Shown: positions 25,413 to 33,925 of the stretch, piece after piece
Layout of the letters: each line of letters starts with the position of its first letter
Position numbering within the stretch: the stretch's first letter is position 1
NCBI RefSeq assembly: GCF_000429025.1
Contig: NZ_KE386834.1
Location: 584,891-648,890 of the forward strand
Source of the DNA: Actinospineispora spinosispora DSM 44797
GTDB taxonomy: Bacteria; Actinomycetota; Actinomycetes; Mycobacteriales; Pseudonocardiaceae
DNA length: 64,000 bases
Direction: 5' to 3'
The notes under the pieces: model-generated
What the model saw: the letters and a program-made list of their open reading frames with translations, nothing else
Databases searched by the model: none
What the model was told of the DNA's origin: nothing
Position numbers and translations under genes: made by a program

Positions 25413-27080
25413 TCACTGATTCGGCTGGTGAGCGGCGACCAACGCCGCCCTCAGTTCACGTTTGCTGGTCTTGCCGACGCCGGTGACCGGGAACCGGTCG
25501 ACCACGACCACCCGGTCCGGGACCTTGAACGCCGCGACGCCCTGCTGCTTCACGAAGCGGCGCAGCTCCTCGGCGGTGGGGGTCTCGACGCCGTCGACCG
25601 GGATGACGTACGCGCAGCTGCGCTCACCGAGATACGCGTCCGGCAGCGCCACCAGCGCGGCGTCCAGCACCCCGGGGTGGGCCATCAGGAAGTTCTCGAC
25701 CTCTTCCGCCGCGATCTTCTCGCCGCCCCGGTTGATCTGTTCCTTCGCGCGGCCGACCACCTCCAGATGGCCACCCGGCAGCCGTCTGACGAGGTCGCCG
25801 GTGCGGTAGAAGCCGTCCGGGGTGAACGCCGTCGCGTTGTGCTCGGCAGCCCGGTAGTACCCCCGGATCGTGTAAGGCCCCCTGGTCAGCAGCGCGCCGA
25901 CCGAACCGGCGGGCACCTCGGCCGTGGACGCCGCACTCGGGTCGGTCGGATCGACGATCCGCAGCTCGTCGTCGGCCGAGATCGGACGGCCCTGGCTGCC
26001 GAGAACGATCTCCTCCGGGTCGTCGAGCCGGGTGTAGTTGACCAGCCCCTCCGCCATGCCGAAGACCTGTTGCACGGTGACGTCCAGCGCGGCGCCGATG
26101 CGCGCGGCCAGCTCACGGCCGCACTTGGCGCCGCCGACCTGCAGGACCTCGAGGCTCGACAGGTCACGGTTCGTGCGGGCCGCCGCCTGCGCCCATGCGG
26201 CGGCGAGCGGCGGCACGACACCGGTGATGGTCACGCGCTCGCGTTCGATCAGCTCGAACACGGTGTCCGCGTCCGGGCTCGGCGCCAGCACGGTCGTCGC
26301 CCCGGCGTGCAGCGCGCCGAGCACCCCGGGCGAGCTCAACGGGTAGTTGTGCGCGACCGGCAGCGCCGCGAGGTACACGCTGTCCGGTCGCAGCGCGCAG
26401 ATCCGGGCGCTCTCCCGGACGCTGTAGAGATAGTCGTCGTGGGTGCGGGGGATCAGCTTCGGCAGACCGGTGCTGCCGCCGGACAGCTGCAGGAACGCAA
26501 CGCCCTCCGGGTCCGGGTCGGGCAGCTCGACCGGGGCCGCGTCGACGTCGTGCAGCGCGACGGCGCCTTCGGGTGCATCACCGAGCACCAGTACGTGGCG
26601 CAACGAGGGCAGCGCCCGCGCCAGCGAGGTCGCCATCGCGGCGTGGTCGTGCCGGTCGTGGCGGTCGACGGTGATGATCGCCGCGGCCTCGCTCTGCGTG
26701 GAGAAGTGCCGCAGCTCGGTGTCCCGGTGCGCGGGCAGGGCGAACACCGGCCAGGCACCGACCCGGAACAGCGCGAACACCACGGACAGGAACTCGGGCA
26801 CGTTCGGCAGCTGCACCACGACCCGCTCACCGGGGCGGACACCCAGCTCGACCAGCCCGGCGGCCATTCGGTGCGCCCGCTCGTCCAGCTCAAGGTAGGT
26901 CCAGCGGTTCCCCGCGCCGACGACCGCGATGTTGTCCGGGTAGGCGGTGGCGAGCAGGGTGAGCAGCGAGCCGAAGGTCTGGCCGCGCCAGTGGCCCGCT
27001 GCCCGGTAACGTGCGGCGAGCTCGGTGGGCCATGGCGTGTGATCGGGGCCGTCGGGGTGCACGAGCAGTCCTTTCTTCAT
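25413..27080 (-). CDS. 2,3-dihydroxybenzoate-AMP ligase (EntE/DhbE family)
   Basis: 555 aa. It activates DHB with ATP and loads it on the stand-alone ArCP. Visible motifs: LQLSGGSTGLPKLIPRTHDDY (A3), LPVAHNYPLSSPG with the aryl-acid-type Asn, GMAEGLVNYTRLDDP, YRTGDLVRRLPGGHLEVVGRAKEQINRGGEKIAAEEVE, and a C-terminal Lys region GVGKTSKRELR. The full EntA/B/C set around it argues for DHB rather than salicylate as substrate. It is 12 nt downstream of the EntA-like gene in the same operon. Confidence 0.94.
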   Translation of the reverse strand: MKKGLLVHPDGPDHTPWPTELAARYRAAGHWRGQTFGSLLTLLATAYPDNIAVVGAGNRWTYLELDERAHRMAAGLVELGVRPGERVVVQLPNVPEFLSVVFALFRVGAWPVFALPAHRDTELRHFSTQSEAAAIITVDRHDRHDHAAMATSLARALPSLRHVLVLGDAPEGAVALHDVDAAPVELPDPDPEGVAFLQLSGGSTGLPKLIPRTHDDYLYSVRESARICALRPDSVYLAALPVAHNYPLSSPGVLGALHAGATTVLAPSPDADTVFELIERERVTITGVVPPLAAAWAQAAARTNRDLSSLEVLQVGGAKCGRELAARIGAALDVTVQQVFGMAEGLVNYTRLDDPEEIVLGSQGRPISADDELRIVDPTDPSAASTAEVPAGSVGALLTRGPYTIRGYYRAAEHNATAFTPDGFYRTGDLVRRLPGGHLEVVGRAKEQINRGGEKIAAEEVENFLMAHPGVLDAALVALPDAYLGERSCAYVIPVDGVETPTAEELRRFVKQQGVAAFKVPDRVVVVDRFPVTGVGKTSKRELRAALVAAHQPNQ

Positions 27081-27092
27081 GGGGCCGGAGCG

Positions 27093-27881
27093 TCAGACGC
27101 CGAGGGTCGCGCCGCCGTCGACGGTGATGGACTGCATGGTGATGTGCCGTGACCCGTCGCCCGCGAGCCACACGACGGCCCCGGCGATGTCCTCCGGCGC
27201 GGCGATGCGCCCGAGCGGGATGCCGAGCTTGAACTGCTCGGGCGAACCGGCGACCGTCCGGTCGGCGCCCCGGTCGTCCTCGGGGTCGGACCACATCGAC
27301 CGGAGCATCGCGGTGTCGGTCGAGCCGGGGCACACGATGTTGCACCGCACGTGCGGTGCCAGTTCGAGCGCGAGGCAGCGGGTGACCATCACCGCGGCCG
27401 CTTTCGATGCGGCGTAGGGGGCCATGCCGACCCGGGGGACGGCGGCGGCGTTGGACGCGACGGTGATGATGCTGCCGGTGCCTCGGTCACGCATGCGTCG
27501 CCCGACCGCGCGGCCGGTGTTCCACACGCCGGTCGCGTTCACCGCGAGGCAGCTCGCCCAGTCGTCGTCGGACAGCTCGAGAATCGGCCCGGTGCGCAGA
27601 ATCCCGGCGACGTTCACCAGTACCCCGATCGGGCCCAGGTGTCGCTCGGTCGTGTCCACCGCGGCGAGCACCGCGTCGGCGTCCGTGACGTCGGCCACGA
27701 TCGCATGGCTCGCCGCGCCCTCGGCCCGCAACCGCTCCCCCGTACCGAGCACGCGCTCGTCGCGATCCAGCACCGCGACCGGGTGCCCGATCGTCGCCAG
27801 CGCGGTGGCCACGGCCGCGCCGATCCCGCCGACGGCACCTGTGACCAGGCATGTTGTCGTATTCCGCGACTGCGGCACCAC
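27093..27881 (-). CDS. 2,3-dihydro-2,3-dihydroxybenzoate dehydrogenase (EntA/DhbA, SDR)
   Basis: 262 aa short-chain dehydrogenase. NAD site TGAVGGIGAAVA near residues 14-25, NVAGILRTGPILELSDDDW, catalytic Ser/Tyr/Lys in VASNAAAVPRVGMAPYAASKAAA, and the C-terminal SITVDGGATLGV typical of EntA. It makes 2,3-dihydroxybenzoate. It is the first gene of the minus-strand DHB operon, and an excellent IdeR-like box lies at 27929-27947, 48 nt upstream. The start is GTG at 27881 followed by a second GTG codon. Confidence 0.92.
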   Translation of the reverse strand: MVPQSRNTTTCLVTGAVGGIGAAVATALATIGHPVAVLDRDERVLGTGERLRAEGAASHAIVADVTDADAVLAAVDTTERHLGPIGVLVNVAGILRTGPILELSDDDWASCLAVNATGVWNTGRAVGRRMRDRGTGSIITVASNAAAVPRVGMAPYAASKAAAVMVTRCLALELAPHVRCNIVCPGSTDTAMLRSMWSDPEDDRGADRTVAGSPEQFKLGIPLGRIAAPEDIAGAVVWLAGDGSRHITMQSITVDGGATLGV

Positions 27882-27928
27882 CGGTTGTTCCCCCTCGCAC
27901 CGAGCTCTATCCTGATACTATTCTGAGA

Positions 27929-27947
27929 GTAGGCAAGGCTAACCTTA
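27929..27947. promoter_or_regulatory. IdeR/DmdR-type iron box 3 (DHB operon)
   Basis: GTAGGCAAGGCTAACCTTA matches the consensus TTAGGTTAGGCTAACCTAA at 15 of 19 positions by eye, with an intact centre. It is placed to control the minus-strand entA-entE-entB-like operon. Confidence 0.75.
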
Positions 27948-28068
27948 TGTCACCGAACGGAAGATGCAAGCACTCAAAATCGACGGCCCGGCGCGCCGGT
28001 GTGCTGCTGGGCACAGTCTTCGGACCTTTTGTTATCAAGCCTTGCATCACTCGATCGAGAGTGTTGAA

Positions 28069-28087
28069 GTAGGTATGCCTTACCTAA
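28069..28087. promoter_or_regulatory. IdeR/DmdR-type iron box 4 (isochorismate synthase)
   Basis: GTAGGTATGCCTTACCTAA matches the consensus at 14 of 19 positions, with both outer half-sites (TAGGT and ACCTAA) intact. It lies 20 nt before the GTG of the isochorismate synthase, separate from box 3, so the divergent units each have their own site. Confidence 0.75.
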
Positions 28088-28107
28088 CTAATCCGTGAGG
28101 AGAACTC

Positions 28108-29319
28108 GTGTCCGCATCGGCCTTGCTCAGGCCACGGCCCCAACACAGTCCCTCGGATCTGCTCAGGGCCTACCTGCCAGGCTCGTTCCTCTACTCGTCA
28201 CCGCGCGGGAGCCTCCTCGCCGACGGGGTGCACGCGGTGGTCGCCTCCGACCGGGGCTCCCGTGCCTCCGCCGCGGCCGAAGCGCTCGGGGACGCGGCCG
28301 AGGCGGGCCACCCGGACCCGATCCTGGTCGGCGCGATCGGCTTCGGTCCGGACGCGGCGAGCAGCCTGGTCGTGCCGTCGGTGGTGCGCAGAGCCGTATC
28401 GATCGCCGGGCAGGGCCCCTCCGACACACTCGGGCCCGACGCGAAGCTGCCGGCCCCGGACAGCTGGAGCGTGCGCCACCACCCGGAGATGCGGGACTAC
28501 ACCGCCGCGGTGGAACGGGCGTTGGAGCTGATCGAGGAAGGGCCGCTGCGCAAGGTCGTGCTCGCCCGGTGCGTCGAGCTGACCGGCAGCAGGCCGGTCG
28601 ACCTGCCCCGGGTGCTGGAGCGGCTGGCGTGCGCCGACCCCGCCGCGCACGCGTTCGCGGTGGACGTCTCGGCGCCCGGCGACAGCGCGACCCGGACCCT
28701 GTTCGGGGCGAGCCCCGAGCTGCTGGTCTCCCGGCGGGGCGACCTCGTGGTCAGCAACCCGCTGGCCGGATCGTCGCCCCGGGCGAAGAACTCAGCCCAG
28801 GACACCCAGCGCGCACAGGCGCTGATCCGCTCCGAGAAGGACCTGCGGGAACACGCGTTCGTCGCCGAGCAGGTCGCGGACGTGCTGCGGCGGTACTGCG
28901 TGGACGTCGACGTCCCGGCGGCGCCGTCGGTCATCGGCACCGCCACGATGTGGCACCTGTCCAGCCGGATCACCGGCAGGCTGGTCGACCCCTCGGTGTC
29001 CGCGCTGACCCTGGCCGAGGCGCTGCACCCGACGCCGGCGGTGTGTGGCGTCCCGCTGGACGAGGCCCGCAGCGCGATCGCCGACCTGGAACGGGTCGAC
29101 CGCGGTTACTACAGCGGGCTGGTCGGCTGGTCCGCCGCGAGCGGCGACGGTGAGTGGGTCGTGACGATCCGCAGCGCCGAGGCCTACGACCGCACCCTGC
29201 GGCTGTTCGCCGGAGCCGGCGTCGTCCGGGGCTCGGATCCGGAGGCCGAGCTGGCCGAGACCGACGCGAAGCTCCGTACTCTGCTACGCGCGCTCGGAAC
29301 CCACGACGTGCTCGGCTAG
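28108..29319 (+). CDS. Isochorismate synthase (EntC/DhbC family)
   Basis: 403 aa chorismate-utilising enzyme. Conserved blocks: LRKVVLARCVEL, LFGASPELLVSRRGDLVVSNPLAGSSPRA, REHAFVAEQVADVLR, HLSSRITGRL, ALHPTPAVCGVPLDEA, and DRGYYSGLVGWSAASGDGEWVVTIRSAE near the end. It supplies isochorismate to the isochorismatase. GTG 28108 is preceded by GAGGAG at 28097-28102. It is divergent from the DHB operon. Its last 36 nt overlap the 3' end of the SDR gene on the other strand. Confidence 0.93.
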   Translation: MSASALLRPRPQHSPSDLLRAYLPGSFLYSSPRGSLLADGVHAVVASDRGSRASAAAEALGDAAEAGHPDPILVGAIGFGPDAASSLVVPSVVRRAVSIAGQGPSDTLGPDAKLPAPDSWSVRHHPEMRDYTAAVERALELIEEGPLRKVVLARCVELTGSRPVDLPRVLERLACADPAAHAFAVDVSAPGDSATRTLFGASPELLVSRRGDLVVSNPLAGSSPRAKNSAQDTQRAQALIRSEKDLREHAFVAEQVADVLRRYCVDVDVPAAPSVIGTATMWHLSSRITGRLVDPSVSALTLAEALHPTPAVCGVPLDEARSAIADLERVDRGYYSGLVGWSAASGDGEWVVTIRSAEAYDRTLRLFAGAGVVRGSDPEAELAETDAKLRTLLRALGTHDVLG

Positions 29320-30159
29320 CTGGTCGGTCAGTGTGGTCAGTGCGGCGTAGTCCGCCACCGACACCGAAGCCGGTCGGCCGGCACGGATACCGCCGTCGAC
29401 GGCGATGTCCTGGCCGGTGACGAAGCTCGAGTCAGGGCCGCCGAGCCAGGCGATCGTCGCCGCGACATCGGCTGGGTCCCCGACCCGGGGGATGGCCTGC
29501 CAGGGCCGCAACCCCGCCGCGAACAGCGGCACCAGCGACGCGGCGGCGCGCTCGGCGAGCGCGGGATCCGTGCCCGGCAGTTTGAGCTGGATGCCGGTCG
29601 GGATCGGGCCGGGTGAGACGCTGTTCACCCGGATCCCGCGTTCGCCGAGTTCGACGGCCGCGCACCGGGTCAGCTGCAGCACACCGGCTTTGGCGACCGA
29701 GTAGTCCATCGGCGTCCACCCGGCGACGCTGCCACCCACGCTGGCCACGTTGACGATGCTGCCGCTGCCCTGGGCGAGCATCGGTGCCGCCGCGTACTTG
29801 ATGCCCGCCGCCATGCCGAGCACGTGCACCGCGAGGGTCTCGGCGAACGCATCGAGGTCGAGCTCGCCGACCGGGCCGGGTGTTCCACCGCCACCGGCGT
29901 TGTTGACCAGGCAGTCGAGCCTGCCGAACCGGTCGTGGGTGGACTCGACGAGCTCACGCACCTGGGTCTCGCGCGCCACGTCGGTGCGGTGGAAGTGCAC
30001 CGAAGGGCCGAGCCGTGCCGCGGTCCGCTCGCCCTCCTCCTGGCGACGACCGGCGATCACCACGGTCACGCCCCGGCGCGCGAACAGCGCGGCGGTCTCC
30101 GCGCCGAGACCGCTCGTCCCGCCGGTCACGATCGTCACTGTGCCGGCCAGGTCACTCAT
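29284..30159 (-). CDS. SDR-family oxidoreductase
   Basis: 291 aa classical short-chain dehydrogenase: TGGTSGLGAETAALFARRG cofactor site, LVNNAGGGGTPG, VNVASVGGSVAGWTPMDYSVAKAG with the catalytic Tyr and Lys, and ITGQ-type end TGQDIAVDGGI. About 35 residues follow that end, longer than usual, and the gene runs 36 nt into the 3' end of the isochorismate synthase on the opposite strand. Substrate unknown. It is divergent from nothing obvious and may share the direction of transcription with the hydrolase upstream. Confidence 0.85.
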   Translation of the reverse strand: MSDLAGTVTIVTGGTSGLGAETAALFARRGVTVVIAGRRQEEGERTAARLGPSVHFHRTDVARETQVRELVESTHDRFGRLDCLVNNAGGGGTPGPVGELDLDAFAETLAVHVLGMAAGIKYAAAPMLAQGSGSIVNVASVGGSVAGWTPMDYSVAKAGVLQLTRCAAVELGERGIRVNSVSPGPIPTGIQLKLPGTDPALAERAAASLVPLFAAGLRPWQAIPRVGDPADVAATIAWLGGPDSSFVTGQDIAVDGGIRAGRPASVSVADYAALTTLTDQLAEHVVGSERA

Positions 30160-30241
30160 GTATCGCCTCTTCCGTCGAGATCCGAGGATCCCGACGGTAG
30201 GGGCGCCGGCCGCCGGGTGCGATTACCCGGGAGGTAAGCGG

Positions 30242-31117
30242 CTACGCGGAACGGCGGCGCGAGGTCGGTCGCTCCGGTACCTGGTAGGCCGCGTCCACCG
30301 AGGTGGTGGTCTCCAGGATGGTGCGCGCGACCAGCCTCGGGTCGTCGTACATGGGCACGTGACCGACGCCGGGCAGCATGGTGAACTCGGCGCCGCGCAC
30401 CGTCTCCCGCATCGGCCTGCCGTAGCGGTTGTACGGGATCAGGCGGTCCTTCTGGCCCCAGGCGATCTTCACCGGGCACAGCGCGACGTCGAACTCGGCC
30501 AGGTGGTGCAGCGCGGCGGTGCCGTCGAGCAGCGCGGCGAACAGTGCACAGTTCTCGAAGTCGGCGAGCAGCTCGGCGACCTCGTCCTCGGGGACGCGCC
30601 CCGGGTGCGCGATCATCTGGCTCAGCGCCATCCCGCGCAGCAGCGGGTTGCGCGCCATCCAGCTCAGGTGCGGGCTGCCGATCGCCATGTGGCCGGCCCG
30701 GAACATCCAGATCAGCCGCACCAGGTCGCGTCGCGCACGCCACGTGCCGGCGGGGGACAGCCCGATGACCGACCGGGCGCGGCCGCGCCGCGCGAGCTCC
30801 AGCGCGACCCAGCCGCCGAGTGAGTTCCCGACCAGGTGCGCCGACTCGATTCCGGCCTCGTCGAGCTGGTCGCACAGCGTGTCGACCACCGAGGTCACCC
30901 CGGGCGGCGCGTCGGACGGCAGGTCAGGGCCGCCCCGGTGACCCGCGAGAGTGGGTGCGAAGACGTCGTGGCGGCCGGTCAGGAACGGCAGCACGGGCTT
31001 CCAGGCGCGCCAGGACATCGTGATCCCGTGCAGCAACACGACAGGTGACCCGGAACCGGCCCTGAACGAGGGCGTGATGGTGGAGGACTTCTCGTCGACC
31101 AAGGACAGGGGAGTCAT
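30242..31117 (-). CDS. Alpha/beta hydrolase
   Basis: 291 aa with an intact active site: VVLLHGITMSW oxyanion region, nucleophile elbow LVGNSLGGW (Ser99), and GVGHVPMYDDP with the catalytic His near residue 260. The start at 31117 is preferred because it has AGGGTGGCGG upstream and gives the usual N terminus (MTPLSLVDEK); the open frame extends back to 31174. The substrate is unknown. It follows the SDR in the same direction but the 82-nt gap leaves operon membership open. Confidence 0.85.
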   Translation of the reverse strand: MTPLSLVDEKSSTITPSFRAGSGSPVVLLHGITMSWRAWKPVLPFLTGRHDVFAPTLAGHRGGPDLPSDAPPGVTSVVDTLCDQLDEAGIESAHLVGNSLGGWVALELARRGRARSVIGLSPAGTWRARRDLVRLIWMFRAGHMAIGSPHLSWMARNPLLRGMALSQMIAHPGRVPEDEVAELLADFENCALFAALLDGTAALHHLAEFDVALCPVKIAWGQKDRLIPYNRYGRPMRETVRGAEFTMLPGVGHVPMYDDPRLVARTILETTTSVDAAYQVPERPTSRRRSA

Positions 31118-31316
31118 CCGCCGCCACCCTTCACATCCCGAAAGGCCGCCCGATCGTCGGTGACCGGGCGACAAGCATGTCTTACCCGGTGCTGATGTCG
31201 ATCAAACCGCGATCACCGATATAGGGGACACCCATATGACGCGATGAGTGGCCTGGTAATACCCCTGCCCTATAGTTCGCGCTCTCGGCCGACGGCCGGT
31301 ACTAGGGAGGGTGCTC

Positions 31317-32771
31317 GTGCGGCAGCTGCGCTGGTCCACCGTGTTGGTCGCACTCCTCGCCGCATCGGTCCTGACCGCCTGTTCCGGCGACGGCGACCGG
31401 CCGAGCATCCCGCCGGTCGCGTTCGGGCCCGGGGTGCCGCTCGCGCCGGCGCCGGCCGTCCCCAAGGGCGCCACCGCGTACCAACGGCAGCTGCCCGCGG
31501 TGCTGGAACAGAACACCGCATTCATCGGCACGCCCGACAGCGTGCAGATCGTGGCGGCGGGCAGTGGCCAGACCCTCGACACCGTCCGCCCGAGCAATCC
31601 GCCGTACCTGGCGGGCGGACCGGTCGGTGGGGCACCGGTGGCGGCCACGATCAACGGTTCGCGTGTGGTGGTGTGGCCGTTCCTGGTCACCGTCGCGGCA
31701 CCCGACCTGATCGCCTCGGCTCCGACGAGCACCCCGCCGACGAGCACCCCGGAGGCGAGCGCCCCGCCGACCAGTACTCCGCCGACCAGCGTGCCGCCGA
31801 CTCCCGGGGCCAATCCACCGCTGTTCGGCGGGACGGCCTCGGCCCTGCCGCCGAGCGCGGGCGAGGTCGCGGTCTCGCCGAGCACCGACGCGACCGCGTC
31901 ACAGCCGGACGACGAGCGCGACGACGGCCCGCCGACCGGCAACGTGGTGGAGCTGGCCAGCATCCGGGCTGACACCCACACCTCGACCACGGTTCTCGTG
32001 CGGCTGCCCGGCTGGGCGTCCGCGGCGACCTCGACCCTGTCGGTCACCGCGATCGGGGCCGAGGGTGGCACGGTCCTGCTCGGGGTCACCGACGGCCTCG
32101 CGCATGCCGCGCTCGCGGTCGACAGCACCTCCGGGCAGACGCTGTGGACCAGGGACAACTTCGCGGTCGGGGCGCTCGTCGGGCAGACCGCGGTCGGTGT
32201 CGCGCCGGACTCGGCCCTGGGTGCCTCGGTGCACGTCGCCGGACTCGATCTCGCCGACGGCCACGAGCGGTGGCGGCAGCTGCGGGGTTACGGTCTGCAC
32301 GTCGCCTCGGCCGGCCCGACGCTGGTCGCGGCGATCGGGCAGCTGGCGACCGGACCGGATCGCAACACGTTCCAGCTGCTCAACGGGGAGACCGGGGCGC
32401 TCTCGACGAAGCTGACCGTCCCGCCGGCCCCCACGAGCAGCTGCCGGTACGACGGGACCTCGGTGTCGGTCTGCTACACACCCGCCGAGCACCCGGAGGA
32501 CAGGGCGGCCGCCGGGTTCGACGCCACCACCGGCCAGCAGCTGTGGGCGATGCCCGACTACAACACCAGCAACAAACCTGCCCCGCTCGTCACCGCCGTC
32601 TGGCACGGTCTGGTCTACGCCACGACCGACGGCACCCAGACCGTCGTCTTCCGGGCGAACAACCGCACACCGATCCGCACCACCCCCGGCCCCGCGCCCG
32701 GAGTGGTGGCCGACCAGGCGGGGGTGGCGATCGACGGCGCCTCGATAGTCGGTCGCCGACCGATCGCCTGA
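31317..32771 (+). CDS. Secreted beta-propeller-like (PQQ-repeat-like) lipoprotein
   Basis: 484 aa from GTG 31317. Signal peptide with lipobox LTAC (Cys22). Residues about 135-165 are a Thr/Pro/Ser linker built of TSTPP-like units. The second half has repeated GQTLWTRDN, GHERWRQL and GQQLWAMPD segments spaced like the blades of a PQQ/WD40-type propeller, which often mediates protein binding at the cell surface. GTG 31317 is chosen over GTG 31311 because AGGGAGG ends at 31310, leaving 6 nt of spacing. No enzyme motif is visible. Confidence 0.8.
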   Translation: MRQLRWSTVLVALLAASVLTACSGDGDRPSIPPVAFGPGVPLAPAPAVPKGATAYQRQLPAVLEQNTAFIGTPDSVQIVAAGSGQTLDTVRPSNPPYLAGGPVGGAPVAATINGSRVVVWPFLVTVAAPDLIASAPTSTPPTSTPEASAPPTSTPPTSVPPTPGANPPLFGGTASALPPSAGEVAVSPSTDATASQPDDERDDGPPTGNVVELASIRADTHTSTTVLVRLPGWASAATSTLSVTAIGAEGGTVLLGVTDGLAHAALAVDSTSGQTLWTRDNFAVGALVGQTAVGVAPDSALGASVHVAGLDLADGHERWRQLRGYGLHVASAGPTLVAAIGQLATGPDRNTFQLLNGETGALSTKLTVPPAPTSSCRYDGTSVSVCYTPAEHPEDRAAAGFDATTGQQLWAMPDYNTSNKPAPLVTAVWHGLVYATTDGTQTVVFRANNRTPIRTTPGPAPGVVADQAGVAIDGASIVGRRPIA

Positions 32772-32899
32772 CCCATTCGGTCAGCCGCGAACCAAAGGTT
32801 GATTCCGCAAAAAGTTTCCGTGAACGGTGTGGCTGCGGCTAACGTCTGCGGCTACCGGGACGAATACCTTGATGGGGTCGGTGACGGGAGGGGTTCGTA

Positions 32900-33793
32900 A
32901 TGGGGTCCGGGACAGCAGATCGGCGACACTGCACGCGAGTGCCCTCGCGCTCCTGGGCAGGTGGCCTGTCTCTGGTCCTGCTCACCGCCGCGCTGTCCTC
33001 GCCGCTGGTCGTCCCGTCCGACCCGGTTGTGCGTACCGTCGCCGACGTCCGGGTGCTGGCCCAGCCGGGTGGGGGCGACGCCGTGTCGCCCGACGGTTGT
33101 CTCGCGTCGGACCCGTCCTGCGGCGGGCCGTCCGCCCCGGGTCAGCCCGGTACCAGCTCCTCCGGCGGTAGCTCGGCGAGCGGTGGCGTGATCTCCGACG
33201 CTCCGGCCTCGAGCGACTCGGACTCCTCGTCGGAGTTCCCCGACTGGCTGACCGAGCTCATCGGCGGCTCGAAGCCCCATGGCGGGAACAGCGGTGGCTC
33301 CGGTTCCGGGCCCACCGCCTCGGCTCCGCCGACCAGCACGGACCTCAGCTGGCTGGACGGGTTGCTCGGGAACATCTTCTCGGCCGTTGGCAAGATCGTG
33401 AGCGCCGCGGTCGCGGCGAGCCAGCAGGCAGCGCAGCAGGCGCCTCCGCCCATGCCGCTACCGAGGCCGCAGAGCGTGACCCCGGCCGCCCAGCAGTCCG
33501 CGGTCCAACCCCAGACCCCGACGCAGCCGCAGGTCCCGGCCGCGGTGGCCCAGCCGGCACCGGTCGCCCCGCCGGCGGACACGTCGAGCTCGGTGCTCCC
33601 ACCGGTCTCCGTGCAGATCCCGTCCCCCGCCGACCCGCAGCCGCCTCCTCCCGCGTCCGGCGGCGGTAACGGCGCGGCGAACGTCGCCCCGCCGAGCGGT
33701 GACGCGGCCGGCGGCAACGCCGCCGCCGGCAATGCGGCCGGGGGCAACACGGCGGGCAACGGAACGATCGTCGGTATCCCCACCGGCAAGTAG
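32900..33793 (+). CDS. Secreted Pro/Ala/Gly-rich protein of unknown function
   Basis: 297 aa. An N-terminal hydrophobic stretch at about residues 19-38 (WAGGLSLVLLTAALSSPLVV) serves as a signal peptide or anchor. One short ordered patch (LSWLDGLLGNIFSAVGKIVSAAVAASQQ) sits in long low-complexity Ser/Gly, Pro/Gln and Gly/Asn/Ala tracts. Codon use is normal for the region. Two cysteines are close together near residues 68-75 (GCLASDPSCG). It follows the propeller lipoprotein in the same direction; a surface role is inference only. Confidence 0.7.
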   Translation: MGSGTADRRHCTRVPSRSWAGGLSLVLLTAALSSPLVVPSDPVVRTVADVRVLAQPGGGDAVSPDGCLASDPSCGGPSAPGQPGTSSSGGSSASGGVISDAPASSDSDSSSEFPDWLTELIGGSKPHGGNSGGSGSGPTASAPPTSTDLSWLDGLLGNIFSAVGKIVSAAVAASQQAAQQAPPPMPLPRPQSVTPAAQQSAVQPQTPTQPQVPAAVAQPAPVAPPADTSSSVLPPVSVQIPSPADPQPPPPASGGGNGAANVAPPSGDAAGGNAAAGNAAGGNTAGNGTIVGIPTGK

Positions 33794-33925
33794 CGTTCCC
33801 GTCGACTCGGCGGAACAGCTCATCCGGGCCGCCGGAGAACGGTCGTAGCGTGCAGCGGGGCCATGGCACTTTCGTCGAGGCCTAAGGCTGTCGCCGGCGA
33901 GGGGGCCACGCGATAGCGTCCCGCT

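Noticed and set aside
31220..31274. TATAGGG/CCCTATA inverted pair before the propeller lipoprotein
   Set aside because: The arms are only 7 bp with a 41-bp spacer and no regulator is next to it; chance cannot be excluded.
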